Of a DNA stretch of 64,000 bases, positions 46,630 to 54,930 are shown piece by piece (position 1 is the first letter of the stretch; each line of letters begins with the position of its first letter). The position numbers and the translations under genes are program-made. The notes below the pieces were generated by a model that saw only the letters and a list, made by a program, of their open reading frames with translations, was not told the origin of the DNA and searched no databases. Source of the DNA: Bradyrhizobium cajani (GTDB lineage: Bacteria; Pseudomonadota; Alphaproteobacteria; Rhizobiales; Xanthobacteraceae); the NCBI RefSeq assembly GCF_009759665.1, contig NZ_WQNE01000009.1, positions 124,001 through 188,000 on the forward strand, written 5' to 3'.

Positions 46630-46854
46630 CTACTTCCGCAGCAGCTCGCTCAACGCTGCCGTCGCTTCGGCGCAGCGAATGTCGTCGATTTCGCGCGACA
46701 GGCTGAGCGCGCTGGATTTCAGTTCTTCAAGCTTCCAGCTCTCGGGATGCTGGTTTTCGAGTTGACCGAGACGCTTGTTCAGATCGTCCAGTCGGGATTG
46801 GAGCTGCCCGATGCTGGCTCCCCCATTCACTTTCCAAACGCGTTGTGCACGCAT
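46630..46854 (-). CDS. Small coiled-coil hypothetical protein (74 aa)
   Basis: A 74-residue protein starting MRAQRVWKVNGGASIGQLQS, then a heptad-like helix (LDDLNKRLGQLENQHPESWK) and a second helix ending ATAALSELLRK. AGGGG about 7 bases before the ATG supports the start; the frame is open further upstream but without a ribosome site. The heptad spacing of Leu suggests a short coiled coil, perhaps a dimer. Family and role are unknown. Confidence 0.55.
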   Translation of the reverse strand: MRAQRVWKVNGGASIGQLQSRLDDLNKRLGQLENQHPESWKLEELKSSALSLSREIDDIRCAEATAALSELLRK

Positions 46855-47104
46855 CGTCGTTCCCCTGATAGTCTCACGGCCTTGTGAGAGCGGTTCGTGG
46901 CCGGAATGGGAGTTTCTTTTGTCGGGCGTTTGATCGTGGGGAACCGTTGCAGATCGGCAACGATATTTCCGGGCTCGCTGGGCGGTTTTGGGCATCGTCC
47001 CGTTGGCTTCTCGAACCCGGCTCCTGTGTCGCCGCCCTGTCAATCCCAGCACGCAAAAACATTCCGCTTTACCGAATTTCGGAAATATCGTATGTGTCGC
47101 CCAT
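46855..47104. other. Gene-free stretch
   Basis: First part of a 1.1-kb gap. The only structure noted is a short inverted repeat, CCGAATTTCGG, at about 47076–47086. No credible gene or RNA is visible. It probably contains the promoter of the minus-strand coiled-coil gene. Confidence 0.4.
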
Positions 47105-47640
47105 CCCGGCTCACCCTTGAGGGGCGATCTTTGTCGTGATGGTCGCAGGGCCGGGCTTGCGGTGGACGCGGCAGCGTCGGGCGCGAGAGGTCGAGGGCAG
47201 GGCGGATTGCTCTCCGTGAGCCCGGGGCCGCGCGCGGACGAACGGCGCTGTCAGGTTCGTCTCGCCTGTAAGTTTCCAGCTTTGTCGACAGGGCTGGGAA
47301 AACTGCGGCGAACAGCGCGCCGTGCGTACGGCAAAACCGTGTGGTCCTGGCCGTCGTTGCTACGGTCAAGCCCTGGCGGATGCGGCAGTCGCGTCAACCG
47401 GCGCGGTGCCGGCGACTTTCGCCGGGGTGAGGGAGGCCAGAAGGAACTCGGCTCCCGGGAGAGCATGGCATAAGCCGTCCAACCATCGCGCAGGGAAGGC
47501 CGTGTGTTGGGCTTCACCTGTATGCTGCTGTGCGGTTTCTCTGCGCTACATCTCGCGCAGCGGACCGCGGGTGCTAGCCGGCACCCGGCCTTCCCTGCGC
47601 CCTCTCGGCTTTGAGAGGGTGGAGCGACGAAGCAAAGCTC
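47105..47640. repeat. Probable multicopy intergenic element, no convincing gene
   Basis: About 0.5 kb with overlapping open frames on both strands but none with a ribosome site or protein-like composition. It contains CGCAGGGAAGGCC (near 47490) and its inverse GGCCTTCCCTGCG (near 47586), which bracket about 100 bases. This layout resembles dispersed non-coding elements frequent in Bradyrhizobium genomes, where spurious hypothetical proteins are often annotated. The multicopy nature is recalled, not shown, as only one copy is in the window. Confidence 0.45.
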
Positions 47641-47692
47641 GGGCGAAACGCGCCGCGAGGACGCGAAGGCGTGTCTGCAGCCGCCCACTCGC

Positions 47693-47794
47693 TGTCATCG
47701 CCCGGCTTGACCGGGCGATCCAGTATCCAGAGGCGGTTGTGATTGAATCGAGAGGCCGCGGCGTACTGGATTCCCGCCTTCGCGGGGAATGACA
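47693..47794. repeat. Family E repeat
   Basis: TGTCATCGCCCGGCTTGACC at the left and CCCGCCTTCGCGGGGAATGACA at the right, with GAATCGAGAGGCCGCGGCG in the middle. The same plan as 11999–12101. Confidence 0.75.
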
Positions 47795-47830
47795 TTTTCG
47801 ATTGGAGAACCGAGCCGATGCCCCATCCTC

Positions 47831-47887
47831 CGTCATTGCGAGCCAACGGGGCCGCGCTCCGCGCGGACCCGTTGGCTCGCAATGACG
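47831..47887. repeat. Family A repeat (short subtype)
   Basis: CGTCATTGCGAGCCAACGGG and its inverse CCGTTGGCTCGCAATGACG around CCGCGCTCCGCGCGG. This subtype shares only the outermost bases with the copies at 11888 and 33617, and matches the right half of the hybrid at 332–445. Confidence 0.8.
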
Positions 47888-47964
47888 CTGGAGAGAGCGC
47901 GGACCGCACCCCGCGCACTCATTGACGCCTCCATCCACCCAATCACGACCACGTGTCTTTATTC

Positions 47965-47980
47965 GGGAACAATCATTCCC
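47965..47980. promoter_or_regulatory. TetR operator upstream of the regulator gene
   Basis: GGGAA-N6-TTCCC followed by TATTAT, 12 bases before the start codon. The same site, in reverse orientation, precedes the MFS gene at 48630. Position over the promoter fits autorepression. Confidence 0.75.
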
Positions 47981-47992
47981 TATTATCTCGCA

Positions 47993-48613
47993 ATGCAAAA
48001 AGCTGCCCGCAGACCCCGGTCCACCGCTCGTCCCCCCGGCCGTCCCCGGGAGTTCGACATGGACACCGCGCTCGACCGGGCCGTGCGGGTGTTTCGCGAG
48101 CGCGGCTATCATGCCACCTCGATCGGTGACCTGACCGCGGCGATGCGGCTGGCCACCGGCAGCGTCTACAAGGCGTTTCGCGACAAGCACGCGGTGTTCC
48201 TCGCCGCCTTCGAACGCTACACCACGCTGCGCCAGCAGCAGACAAGCAACGCCGCGGCGCGCGGCGCCAATGGGCGCGAGCGGCTGCGCAACGTGCTGCT
48301 GTCCTATGTCGAGCACTCCCGGGGCAGCGAAGGGCGGCGCGGCTGTCTCGTGGTCGGCAGCGCGGTCGAGCTCTCCGCGGTCGACCCGGTGGTCGGCGCG
48401 CGCGTCAACGCGCAGCTCAAGACTAACGAAAATTTCATCGCCGGCCTCATTCGCGAGGGACTGGCCGACGGCTCGATCCCCCGCCATGTCGACGTCGAAG
48501 ACACCGCGCGGCTGATGATCTGCATCACGCAGGGCCTGCGCGTCGTCGGCAAGGCGCGCCTGCCGCTCGACGGCGAGCGCCTGGTCGACGTCGCGATGAA
48601 ACTGCTCGCCTGA
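47993..48613 (+). CDS. TetR/AcrR-family transcriptional regulator
   Basis: A 206-residue regulator. A basic N-terminus (MQKAARRPRSTARPPGRPRE) leads into the TetR helix-turn-helix at about 20–66 (FRERGYHATSIGDLTAAMRL, ATGSVYKAFRDKHAVF). The C-terminal ligand domain contains RRGCLVVGSAVELSA, seen in several efflux regulators. No ribosome site is visible before the ATG, so translation may be leaderless or weak. It precedes an MFS gene, and matching GGGAA-N6-TTCCC operators lie before both, making it very likely the local repressor. The inducer is unknown. Confidence 0.93.
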   Translation: MQKAARRPRSTARPPGRPREFDMDTALDRAVRVFRERGYHATSIGDLTAAMRLATGSVYKAFRDKHAVFLAAFERYTTLRQQQTSNAAARGANGRERLRNVLLSYVEHSRGSEGRRGCLVVGSAVELSAVDPVVGARVNAQLKTNENFIAGLIREGLADGSIPRHVDVEDTARLMICITQGLRVVGKARLPLDGERLVDVAMKLLA

Positions 48614-48629
48614 ATTTTTTGTCATAATA

Positions 48630-48645
48630 GGGAATAGTCGTTCCC
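48630..48645. promoter_or_regulatory. TetR operator upstream of the MFS gene
   Basis: GGGAA-N6-TTCCC preceded by ATAATA, in the 52-base gap between the regulator and the transporter. It is the inverse of the site at 47965 including the flanking ATAATA/TATTAT. Confidence 0.75.
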
Positions 48646-48665
48646 TATATCTGGAGTCCACGTGA

Positions 48666-49859
48666 ATGACGATGAATGCCACGATCGAGGCCGCGCCCGG
48701 GCCGGATGCGGTGTCGCAGCGACTGACCTTCGTGCTTGCCGCGGCCTGTGGCATGGTCGCCGCCAACATCTACTATGCCCAGCCGCTGATCGCCCCGATC
48801 AGCGCCGCGCTTGGGCTGTCGCATGCCGCAGCGGGGCTGATCGTCACCATGACGCAGATCGGCTACGGCACCGGGCTGCTGCTGATCGTGCCGCTCGGCG
48901 ACCTCGTCGAGAACCGCACGCTGATCTGCTCGGTCATCATGCTCGGCGCCGCCGCGCTGCTCGCCGCCGCCTTCGCCACGCACGCGCTGCCGTTCCTGAT
49001 CGCCGCGCTGTTCATCGGGCTCGGCTCGGTCGCGGTGCAGATCATCATTCCCTATGCGGCGCATCTGGCGCCGGAAGCCATTCGCGGCCGCGTCGTCGGC
49101 AACGTCTCGACCGGATTGATGCTCGGCATCATGCTGGCGCGCCCGGTGTCGAGCTTCGTCACGGCGGCGCTGTCGTGGCACGCGGTGTTCTTCTGCTCGG
49201 CCGCGCTGATGATCCTGCTCGCAGCCGTGCTGTGGATGACGCTGCCGAAGCGCAAGCCGGTCGCGCGCATGCATTACGGCGCGTTGCTGCTGTCGATGCC
49301 GCATCTGGTGCGCACGACGCCGCTGCTGCGTCGCCGCGCGCTCTACCAGGCCTGCCTGTTCGGCGCCTTCAGCCTGTTCTGGACGGTGACGCCGCTGCTG
49401 CTCGCGAGCGAATTCGGCTTCACCCAGCGTGGCATCGCGCTGTTCGCGCTCGCCGGCGTCGCCGGCGTGTTCGCGGCCCCGATCGCGGGACGGCTTGCCG
49501 ATCGTGGCCATAGCCGTGTCGCGACCCTGGTCGCAATGCTGCTTGCGGCCGCATCGTTCCTGATCACGCATGTCGGCGCGCCCGGATCGGTGCTCAACCT
49601 CGCTTGCCTGGTCGTGGCCGCGATCGCGCTCGATTTCGGCGTGCAGGGCAATGTCGTGCTGGGCTTCCGGGCCATCTTCCTGCTCGGGCACGAGCACCGC
49701 AGTCGCCTCAACGGTCTCTACATGGCGACGTTCTTCGCGGCCGGCGCTGCCGGCTCCGCGGTCGGCGCCTTCGCCTTCGCACAGGGCGGCTGGACGCGGG
49801 CATCGGCGATCGGGCTCGCTCTGCCTGTTGTTGGCCTGCTCTATGCGGCCACGGAGTAG
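48666..49859 (+). CDS. MFS efflux transporter
   Basis: A 397-residue major facilitator permease with twelve hydrophobic segments. AANIYYAQPLIAPISAALGL in TM1 is typical of a group of small-molecule or sugar efflux proteins; the motif A-type loop reads PLGDLVENRTLICS, and the second-half counterpart AGRLADRGHSRVATL is present. GGAG lies 9 bases before ATG 48666. Control by the adjacent TetR protein indicates drug or metabolite export. The substrate cannot be named. Confidence 0.9.
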   Translation: MTMNATIEAAPGPDAVSQRLTFVLAAACGMVAANIYYAQPLIAPISAALGLSHAAAGLIVTMTQIGYGTGLLLIVPLGDLVENRTLICSVIMLGAAALLAAAFATHALPFLIAALFIGLGSVAVQIIIPYAAHLAPEAIRGRVVGNVSTGLMLGIMLARPVSSFVTAALSWHAVFFCSAALMILLAAVLWMTLPKRKPVARMHYGALLLSMPHLVRTTPLLRRRALYQACLFGAFSLFWTVTPLLLASEFGFTQRGIALFALAGVAGVFAAPIAGRLADRGHSRVATLVAMLLAAASFLITHVGAPGSVLNLACLVVAAIALDFGVQGNVVLGFRAIFLLGHEHRSRLNGLYMATFFAAGAAGSAVGAFAFAQGGWTRASAIGLALPVVGLLYAATE

Positions 49860-49951
49860 TTGCCGTGATTTGCTGCGGCAGAGTGGCACAGCATCCCGAT
49901 CGTTCGGAAAACACGCGCCAATTACGGCGCGAACGCAGGCTCACAACTTAG

Positions 49952-49985
49952 TTATGATATGTGTTATGATATAGGATCATATCCT
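49952..49985. promoter_or_regulatory. AT-rich direct and inverted repeats upstream of the PstS-like gene
   Basis: TTATGATAT occurs twice (49952 and 49964) at a 12-base pitch, followed by GATAT…ATATC arms around AGGATC. In a GC-rich genome such a block about 100 bases before a start codon suggests a promoter with regulator half-sites. The regulator is unknown; the spacing does not match a Pho box that I recognise. Confidence 0.4.
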
Positions 49986-50079
49986 TCACGCGGCATCCTT
50001 AGGTTGTTGTCGGCGCCCGAATGGCGCGTGTCTCCAGCGTTCATGCCGGAGGCGAAATCAACGACAACGGAGAACAGGG

Positions 50080-51576
50080 ATGAGGAAATCGATCTTGTGC
50101 GCCTCTGCGGCATTGATCTGCACGGGCCTCACTACGAACGCAGCGCAGGCGCAGTCCTACGCGTTCGGCACCGGCGCATCGCTCTCTCAGCTTTTGTATC
50201 GCCACTTGATGGACTGCATGTACAATCAGGCGCAAGGCAGCCCCGGGACGCCTCCCAAAACGCCAAAAGCTGAGCATTGTCCCGCATTCAACAGTAGCGG
50301 TTACGGCGGCCTGGTGCTGTTCGCACCGACGGGGTCGGGTAACGGCAAGCTGGCTCTGCGCACCAACCGTGTCGCCGATATCGGCGTGCCGGGTTCGGGC
50401 GCGGTCACCTATGCCGATTCCACCATTGGTGTGAACAACATCGCCGATTACGACGGCGTCCAGTTCGCCTTCAGCGACGACGTGCTCACGCCCGCCGACA
50501 TCGCGGCGTGGAATGCGGCTGGCAATCCCGCCCGCTTCGGCAACGTCATCCAGATTCCGACGCTGGTTCGTTCAGTCGGGATCGGGTTCAACGGCAAGGA
50601 TGGTACCGGTGCTGTTCTGAACATCCTGCCCGCGGTGCCGTCGGAGGGGACGAGCGGCCTCAATCTCTCGCGCAAGGCGTTGTGCGGTATCGTGTCCGGA
50701 CATGTCACCAAGTGGAATAATCCGCTGCTGACTGTGACCAACGGTGCCGTTCTCGGCAACGGCCAAATCACCTTCGTCCATCGCTCCGACGCCTCGCAGG
50801 CCTCCTTCCTGTTCTCCAACGCGATGACGGAGCAATGTCGCTACGAGTTCGGCCCCGCGAGCGAAGCCGACCCGACCCTCGTGTCCTACGCCTATCCGTG
50901 GACCGACCATTCGACTGCGTGCACGAGCCTGCCCTTGCCGACCGGTGCCAGCCTGTCGAACTGGCCGGATCAATTTCCGACCGATCAGTGCGGCAAAGCC
51001 CTTGTGGGACCGGCCGGCAGCAGCTTCGCCAATGCAGCGGGCAATGGCGGCGTCGCCGCCATGGTGAACTCCATCAATGGCGCGATCGGCTATGCCAATC
51101 TGGAGTTCCTGGCGCCTATCGGCCTGACCGGGCCCAGAACGGCGAACTTGCAGTCGCAATGGGACATCACCGCGGCGACCGGGCTATTCCAGCCTCCGAC
51201 CATCCAGGGCGGTTACGTCACGATGGCCACGGCGATCCCGCACTTCAGCGCGGCGGAGCGCGCCAATCCGCTGCAATGGAGCATCCAGGGTCTCGTTCCG
51301 AATCCGATCACGCAGGGTGCTTATCCGATCGCCGGATTTAGTTGGGTCGAAATGTATCAGTGCTACCAGATCCACTCGAACGGGAATAACGCCTTCCTCT
51401 GGTTCAGGTTCTGGCTGAACTACCTCTACGGCAGTGACGCGATACCGATCATGCGTCTGGACGATTATGTCGCCGAAGTGCCCCCCGTCTGGCAGAACGA
51501 GGTCTCACTGCTGCTGAACGATTCCGTCTATGGCCCCAACGGCTCCGCTTGCGCCGGGAAGGTCGGCGCGTACTGA
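50080..51576 (+). CDS. PstS-like periplasmic substrate-binding protein
   Basis: A 498-residue secreted protein: signal peptide 1–25 (MRKSILCASAALICTGLTTN, ending AQA-QS), then a PBP type II domain with PstS-like blocks, including LFAPTGSGNGKLALRTN, VQFAFSDDVLTPADI and CGIVSGHVTKWNNP. These correspond to the phosphate-contacting regions of PstS-type proteins. At nearly 500 residues it is longer than PstS, and no permease or ATPase genes are next to it. Cysteines are frequent, suggesting disulphides. It may be a stand-alone phosphate or oxyanion binder rather than a transporter part. Confidence 0.75.
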   Translation: MRKSILCASAALICTGLTTNAAQAQSYAFGTGASLSQLLYRHLMDCMYNQAQGSPGTPPKTPKAEHCPAFNSSGYGGLVLFAPTGSGNGKLALRTNRVADIGVPGSGAVTYADSTIGVNNIADYDGVQFAFSDDVLTPADIAAWNAAGNPARFGNVIQIPTLVRSVGIGFNGKDGTGAVLNILPAVPSEGTSGLNLSRKALCGIVSGHVTKWNNPLLTVTNGAVLGNGQITFVHRSDASQASFLFSNAMTEQCRYEFGPASEADPTLVSYAYPWTDHSTACTSLPLPTGASLSNWPDQFPTDQCGKALVGPAGSSFANAAGNGGVAAMVNSINGAIGYANLEFLAPIGLTGPRTANLQSQWDITAATGLFQPPTIQGGYVTMATAIPHFSAAERANPLQWSIQGLVPNPITQGAYPIAGFSWVEMYQCYQIHSNGNNAFLWFRFWLNYLYGSDAIPIMRLDDYVAEVPPVWQNEVSLLLNDSVYGPNGSACAGKVGAY

Positions 51577-51798
51577 GTTCTGTGCGGGCTCCGGCCCGGC
51601 GAGCTTGCAGCGACATCATGCATCCGGCTCCGGGCCGGGTGCAGGCGACCGTCGGTGCGCGTCGGTTGCGCGCCGCGGCCGTTTACCAGCCGTGGATAGC
51701 AGGCCCTGACAGGTGCCATTTCCGCCTCGCGGTTTCCCAGCGGTTGTAGTACTTTGGTCGCAAACGGGCCTGGTTAACAGGCGGCAGGGGGAGGCTTC

Positions 51799-52218
51799 AT
51801 GAGGCAGGCGGGACTGATTGGCGTACCACGGGTACGGCCATGGTCGTGGCAGGCGTTTCTGCTGGGATTTGTCGTCGTCGCAGTATCGGCTGCGCTTCAA
51901 GGCATCTGCGTCGCGTTCGGCGCAAAATTCTATTTCGCGGCGTTCCTGCCCGGCCTTTTCGTGCTCGGACTTGTTGCGGGCGCACCGGCGGCGGCGTTCG
52001 CCGCGCTGCTCACCATTCCGCTGGTGTGGTGGGCGTTCATGCCGCCCTTCTTCGAATTCAATTCCCTGACCAGCGCCAATGCCGATTCCATCAACCTGTT
52101 CTGCCTGCTCGCCGTTCTGCTGATCGGCCTCGCCGATCTCTGCCGTGAGACGATGGCTATCATCAGCCGCGGCGGGCTGAAGCCGTCGGGCGAGAGCGTG
52201 GCAACGAATTCGCAATAA
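51799..52218 (+). CDS. DUF4118 membrane protein
   Basis: A 139-residue protein with four hydrophobic segments between about 17 and 115 (FLLGFVVVAVSAALQGICVA; YFAAFLPGLFVLGLVAGAPA; AAFAALLTIPLVWWAFMPPF; INLFCLLAVLLIGLADLC). That four-helix plan, with PPFFEFNSL between the third and fourth, is the DUF4118 domain found in the membrane part of KdpD-type histidine kinases, here without any kinase. A short polar C-terminal tail follows. Role unknown; possibly a sensor subunit acting with a separate kinase. Confidence 0.78.
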   Translation: MRQAGLIGVPRVRPWSWQAFLLGFVVVAVSAALQGICVAFGAKFYFAAFLPGLFVLGLVAGAPAAAFAALLTIPLVWWAFMPPFFEFNSLTSANADSINLFCLLAVLLIGLADLCRETMAIISRGGLKPSGESVATNSQ

Positions 52219-52356
52219 ATCAGCATTGCGCGGCCGCGCGCGTTGCGCGCACGCAACAGTCCGGCAACCATCCGCCAGCTTCGTGCGCGCCGCTAACTTT
52301 TCGAAAAAGGTTTGGCCGCAATTTCTCCCCCGGGAATGACGAGGGAGTTTTCGCAC

Positions 52357-52554
52357 ATGAACGGTCACGCCATCTTGGAGAACGTGCGCCGCTATCGCGG
52401 CATCGCATCGCTCTATCGCCAGACGGCTGCATTCCGCCCGGGCCAGAGCTGGTCGCTGCTGGAGCAGGCGAAGGATTGGGAAGAGCGGGCGCTGTCGGAG
52501 CTGGAAGCCTATTTCGCCGCGCGCGCGGACTACGCCGCGCCGCTCGCAGCTTGA
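52357..52554 (+). CDS. Small helical protein, paralogue 1 (flanks the cbb cluster)
   Basis: A 65-residue protein: MNGHAILENVRRYRGIASLY followed by RQTAAFRPGQSWSLLEQAKD. Core residues ENVRRYR, ASL, RQ, AA, RP, W, LL and QA recur in the 69-residue protein at 62997–63206, on the other side of the cbb cluster. GAGGGAG about 9 bases before the ATG supports the start. No domain of known function is recognised. The positively charged first helix could bind nucleic acid or membrane. Confidence 0.7.
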   Translation: MNGHAILENVRRYRGIASLYRQTAAFRPGQSWSLLEQAKDWEERALSELEAYFAARADYAAPLAA

Positions 52555-52680
52555 TCGGTAGCCATATCAGAGCGGCCAGATTGTGGACGGACACCACGGG
52601 GCAATTACGGAGTTATCTCGGTCTCTGCATGTGCTAGCAACGCCCGATCGAGATCCTTCACCTCGGCCCGGGGGCAAGCG

Positions 52681-52773
52681 ATGACCACCTTCAACCGCAT
52701 CTTCACGACGGAGCGTCTGCTCCAGATCATCGTGATTCTGGCGGCGACCATCGCCATGAAGCTGATGGGCTGA
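52681..52773 (+). CDS. Small hydrophobic peptide (30 aa)
   Basis: Encodes MTTFNRIFTTERLLQIIVIL followed by AATIAMKLMG: a polar start and one hydrophobic helix (about 13–26). GGGGGC lies about 6 bases before the ATG. It ends 12 bases before the convergent cbbR stop. Size and plan match single-span membrane microproteins, but no family is recognised, and such a short frame could be fortuitous. Confidence 0.4.
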   Translation: MTTFNRIFTTERLLQIIVILAATIAMKLMG

Positions 52774-52784
52774 GAGCCAGCGGA

Positions 52785-53762
52785 CTATCGTCCGCCGAAC
52801 TCGGGCACGTCAGGCAGATAGTTCGAGCCCTCCGACCCCAGAAAATCGAACATCGCCTGAGCCGGCGGCAGCAGCACCTTGTCGCTGCGGCGGATCACGT
52901 ACCACTGCCGGACGATCGGCAGGCCTGCGACGTCGAGCACAACGAGCCGGCCCTCGGCAAGCTCGTGCGCCACGGTGTGGGCCGAGATGAAGGCGATGCC
53001 GAGCCCGGCGATCACCGCCTGCTTGATGGTCTCGTTGCTGCTCATCTCCATGCCGATGATCGGCTCGAGATCGGACTTCTGGAACATGCCCTCCATCAGC
53101 GTCCGCGTGCCCGATCCGGGCTCGCGCGTGAGGAAGGTCTCGTGCACGAGGTCGGTGAGGTTGAGGCCCGAATCCTTCTCCAGCCAATGCCCCTTGCGCG
53201 CGACGATGATGTGCGGATTGCGCCCGAGCTGGCGAACGTCGACGCTGACGTCGGCCGGTGGCCGACCCATCACCGCGAAATCGAGGTCGTAGCCGTGCAT
53301 GGCCTCGCGGATCTCCTCGCGATTGCCGATGGTGAGCTTGATCTCGATCTTCGGATGTCGCTTCGAGAACGCCGCGATCGCGTGCGGCACGAAATATTTC
53401 GCGGTCGAGACCGCGCCCAGTTGCACCGTGCCGCCGGTCCGGCCTGCGAGCAGGTCGAGCGCGCCCTGGCAATCCATGATCGCGGCCTCGACGCGCTCGG
53501 CCAGCGCCAGCACCTCCTTGCCTGCCTCCGTCAGCAGCATGCCGTCCCCGGTCCGCTGCACCAGCGGCAGGCCGGCAAGGTCCTGAAGCTGCCGGAGCTG
53601 CTGGGTCACGGCCGGCTGGGTCAGGCCGAGATGGCTGGATGCCGCCGTCACGCTGCCCTTGGCCGAAAGCGCCGCGAGCGAGCGAAGCTGCCGGATCGTC
53701 AGATGCCGGAGCTGGGCTGCCGCGTGGCTAGGGCCATTATAAGAAAATTCTTTAGCCGTCAT
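52785..53762 (-). CDS. cbbR: LysR-type regulator of the Calvin cycle operon
   Basis: A 325-residue LysR regulator divergent from cbbF. The helix-turn-helix spans about 22–80 (LRSLAALSAKGSVTAASSHL, GLTQPAVTQQLRQLQDLAGL); the effector domain (about 105–300) carries SSNETIKQAVIAGLGIAFIS, usual for CbbR. CbbR proteins activate the adjacent cbb operon in response to metabolites such as RuBP or NADPH. The location, with AT-rich symmetrical sequences in the shared promoter, makes the assignment firm. The protein has an N-terminal extension of about 18 residues before the LysR domain. Confidence 0.95.
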   Translation of the reverse strand: MTAKEFSYNGPSHAAAQLRHLTIRQLRSLAALSAKGSVTAASSHLGLTQPAVTQQLRQLQDLAGLPLVQRTGDGMLLTEAGKEVLALAERVEAAIMDCQGALDLLAGRTGGTVQLGAVSTAKYFVPHAIAAFSKRHPKIEIKLTIGNREEIREAMHGYDLDFAVMGRPPADVSVDVRQLGRNPHIIVARKGHWLEKDSGLNLTDLVHETFLTREPGSGTRTLMEGMFQKSDLEPIIGMEMSSNETIKQAVIAGLGIAFISAHTVAHELAEGRLVVLDVAGLPIVRQWYVIRRSDKVLLPPAQAMFDFLGSEGSNYLPDVPEFGGR

Positions 53763-53787
53763 TATGAATAGAAATTTTCCTTATTAA
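53737..53787. promoter_or_regulatory. Probable CbbR binding region
   Basis: Two AT-rich, imperfectly symmetric stretches: TTATAAGAAAATTCTTTA (53737–53754, within the cbbR start region) and ATAGAAATTTTCCTTAT (about 53768–53784). LysR sites contain a T-N11-A core, which both can supply. They lie between the divergent cbbR and cbbF genes. Confidence 0.4.
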
Positions 53788-53881
53788 GCCAGCCCTGTCA
53801 ATCTCATCGTGCTGGGACCGACCGCACCGGACCTCCACTGGGGAGGGAACCGGATGCGGCGCCAGCAAGGGGATGGACGCG

Positions 53882-54919
53882 ATGACCGGGCAACTCAGGC
53901 TGGAAGACCACCTTCAACGGTACTCCGAGACCGCGCCGCATGCGCTGGCCGTGGCGGCCGCAGTCGATGCGATCGCAGCGGCCGCGATCGAGATCGCCGA
54001 CCTCATCGCCACCGGCGATCTCGCCGACGCGTCGGGCCTGACCACCGGCCGCAACAGCGACGGCGACGTCCAGCGCGATCTCGACGTCCAGGCGGATGCG
54101 ATCCTGCGCCGCTGCCTCGGCCGGCTGCCGATCGCGGCACTGGCGTCGGAGGAGATGCGCGAGGCCCAGATCGTCGACCGTGCGGCCAGGATCTGCGTCG
54201 CGATCGACCCGCTCGACGGCTCCTCCAACATCGACATCAACATGACGGTCGGCACGATCTTCTCGATCCTGCCCGCGCCTGACGACCTCGCGCTCGCCTT
54301 CCATCAGCGCGGCTCGGCGCAACTCGCGGCCGGCTTCATCACTTATGGCCCGCAGACTTCGCTGGTGCTGACGCTCGGCGATGGCGTCGACATCTTCACG
54401 CTTGACCGGAAGGCTGGCTGCTTCCGCCTCGCGCGCAGCGGCGTGCAGATCTCCGAGGCCTGCGAGGAGTTCGCGATCAATGCCTCCAATCGGCGGCATT
54501 GGGATTCGCCGGTGCGCGCCTTCATCGACGAATGCCTCGCCGGTGTCGAAGGCCCCGCCAATCACGATTTCAATATGCGCTGGATCGGCTCGCTGGTCGC
54601 GGAGGCCTATCGCATCCTCACCCGCGGCGGCGTGTTCCTCTATCCCTCGGACGCGCGGCCCGGCTATGGCGACGGCCGTCTGCGCCTGACCTACGAAGCG
54701 CATCCGATGGCTTACATCATCGAGCAGGCCGGCGGCTCCGCCACGACCGGACGCGAGCGCATCCTCGACCTGTCGGCGCAAAGCCTGCACCAGCGCGTGC
54801 CGCTGATCATGGGTTCGAGCAACGAGGTGCGGCGCGTCGAGGAACTACACTGCGATCCGCTGCTGGTCGCCAGCGTCGCCGCACCGCTGTTCGCGCGCCG
54901 CGGTTTCTTCCGGCTCTGA
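53882..54919 (+). CDS. cbbF: Fructose-1,6-bisphosphatase class I
   Basis: Dephosphorylates fructose 1,6-bisphosphate (and probably sedoheptulose 1,7-bisphosphate) in the Calvin cycle. The 345-residue enzyme has the class I metal-site signature [20 protein letters not shown] and the substrate-binding block [23 protein letters not shown] 53882 is taken as the start because AAGGGG lies 9 bases upstream; ATG 53873 is too close to that site. First gene of the cbb operon, eleven bases ahead of cbbP. The cbb location separates it from a housekeeping paralogue likely elsewhere. Confidence 0.96.
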   Translation: MTGQLRLEDHLQRYSETAPHALAVAAAVDAIAAAAIEIADLIATGDLADASGLTTGRNSDGDVQRDLDVQADAILRRCLGRLPIAALASEEMREAQIVDRAARICVAIDPLDGSSNIDINMTVGTIFSILPAPDDLALAFHQRGSAQLAAGFITYGPQTSLVLTLGDGVDIFTLDRKAGCFRLARSGVQISEACEEFAINASNRRHWDSPVRAFIDECLAGVEGPANHDFNMRWIGSLVAEAYRILTRGGVFLYPSDARPGYGDGRLRLTYEAHPMAYIIEQAGGSATTGRERILDLSAQSLHQRVPLIMGSSNEVRRVEELHCDPLLVASVAAPLFARRGFFRL

Positions 54920-54930
54920 GAGGGACGGCC

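Noticed and set aside
47322..47792. Frame of about 156 codons in the repeat-rich gap
   Set aside because: Several frames on both strands are equally open here, composition is not protein-like and it runs through a family E repeat. Treated as a non-coding element.
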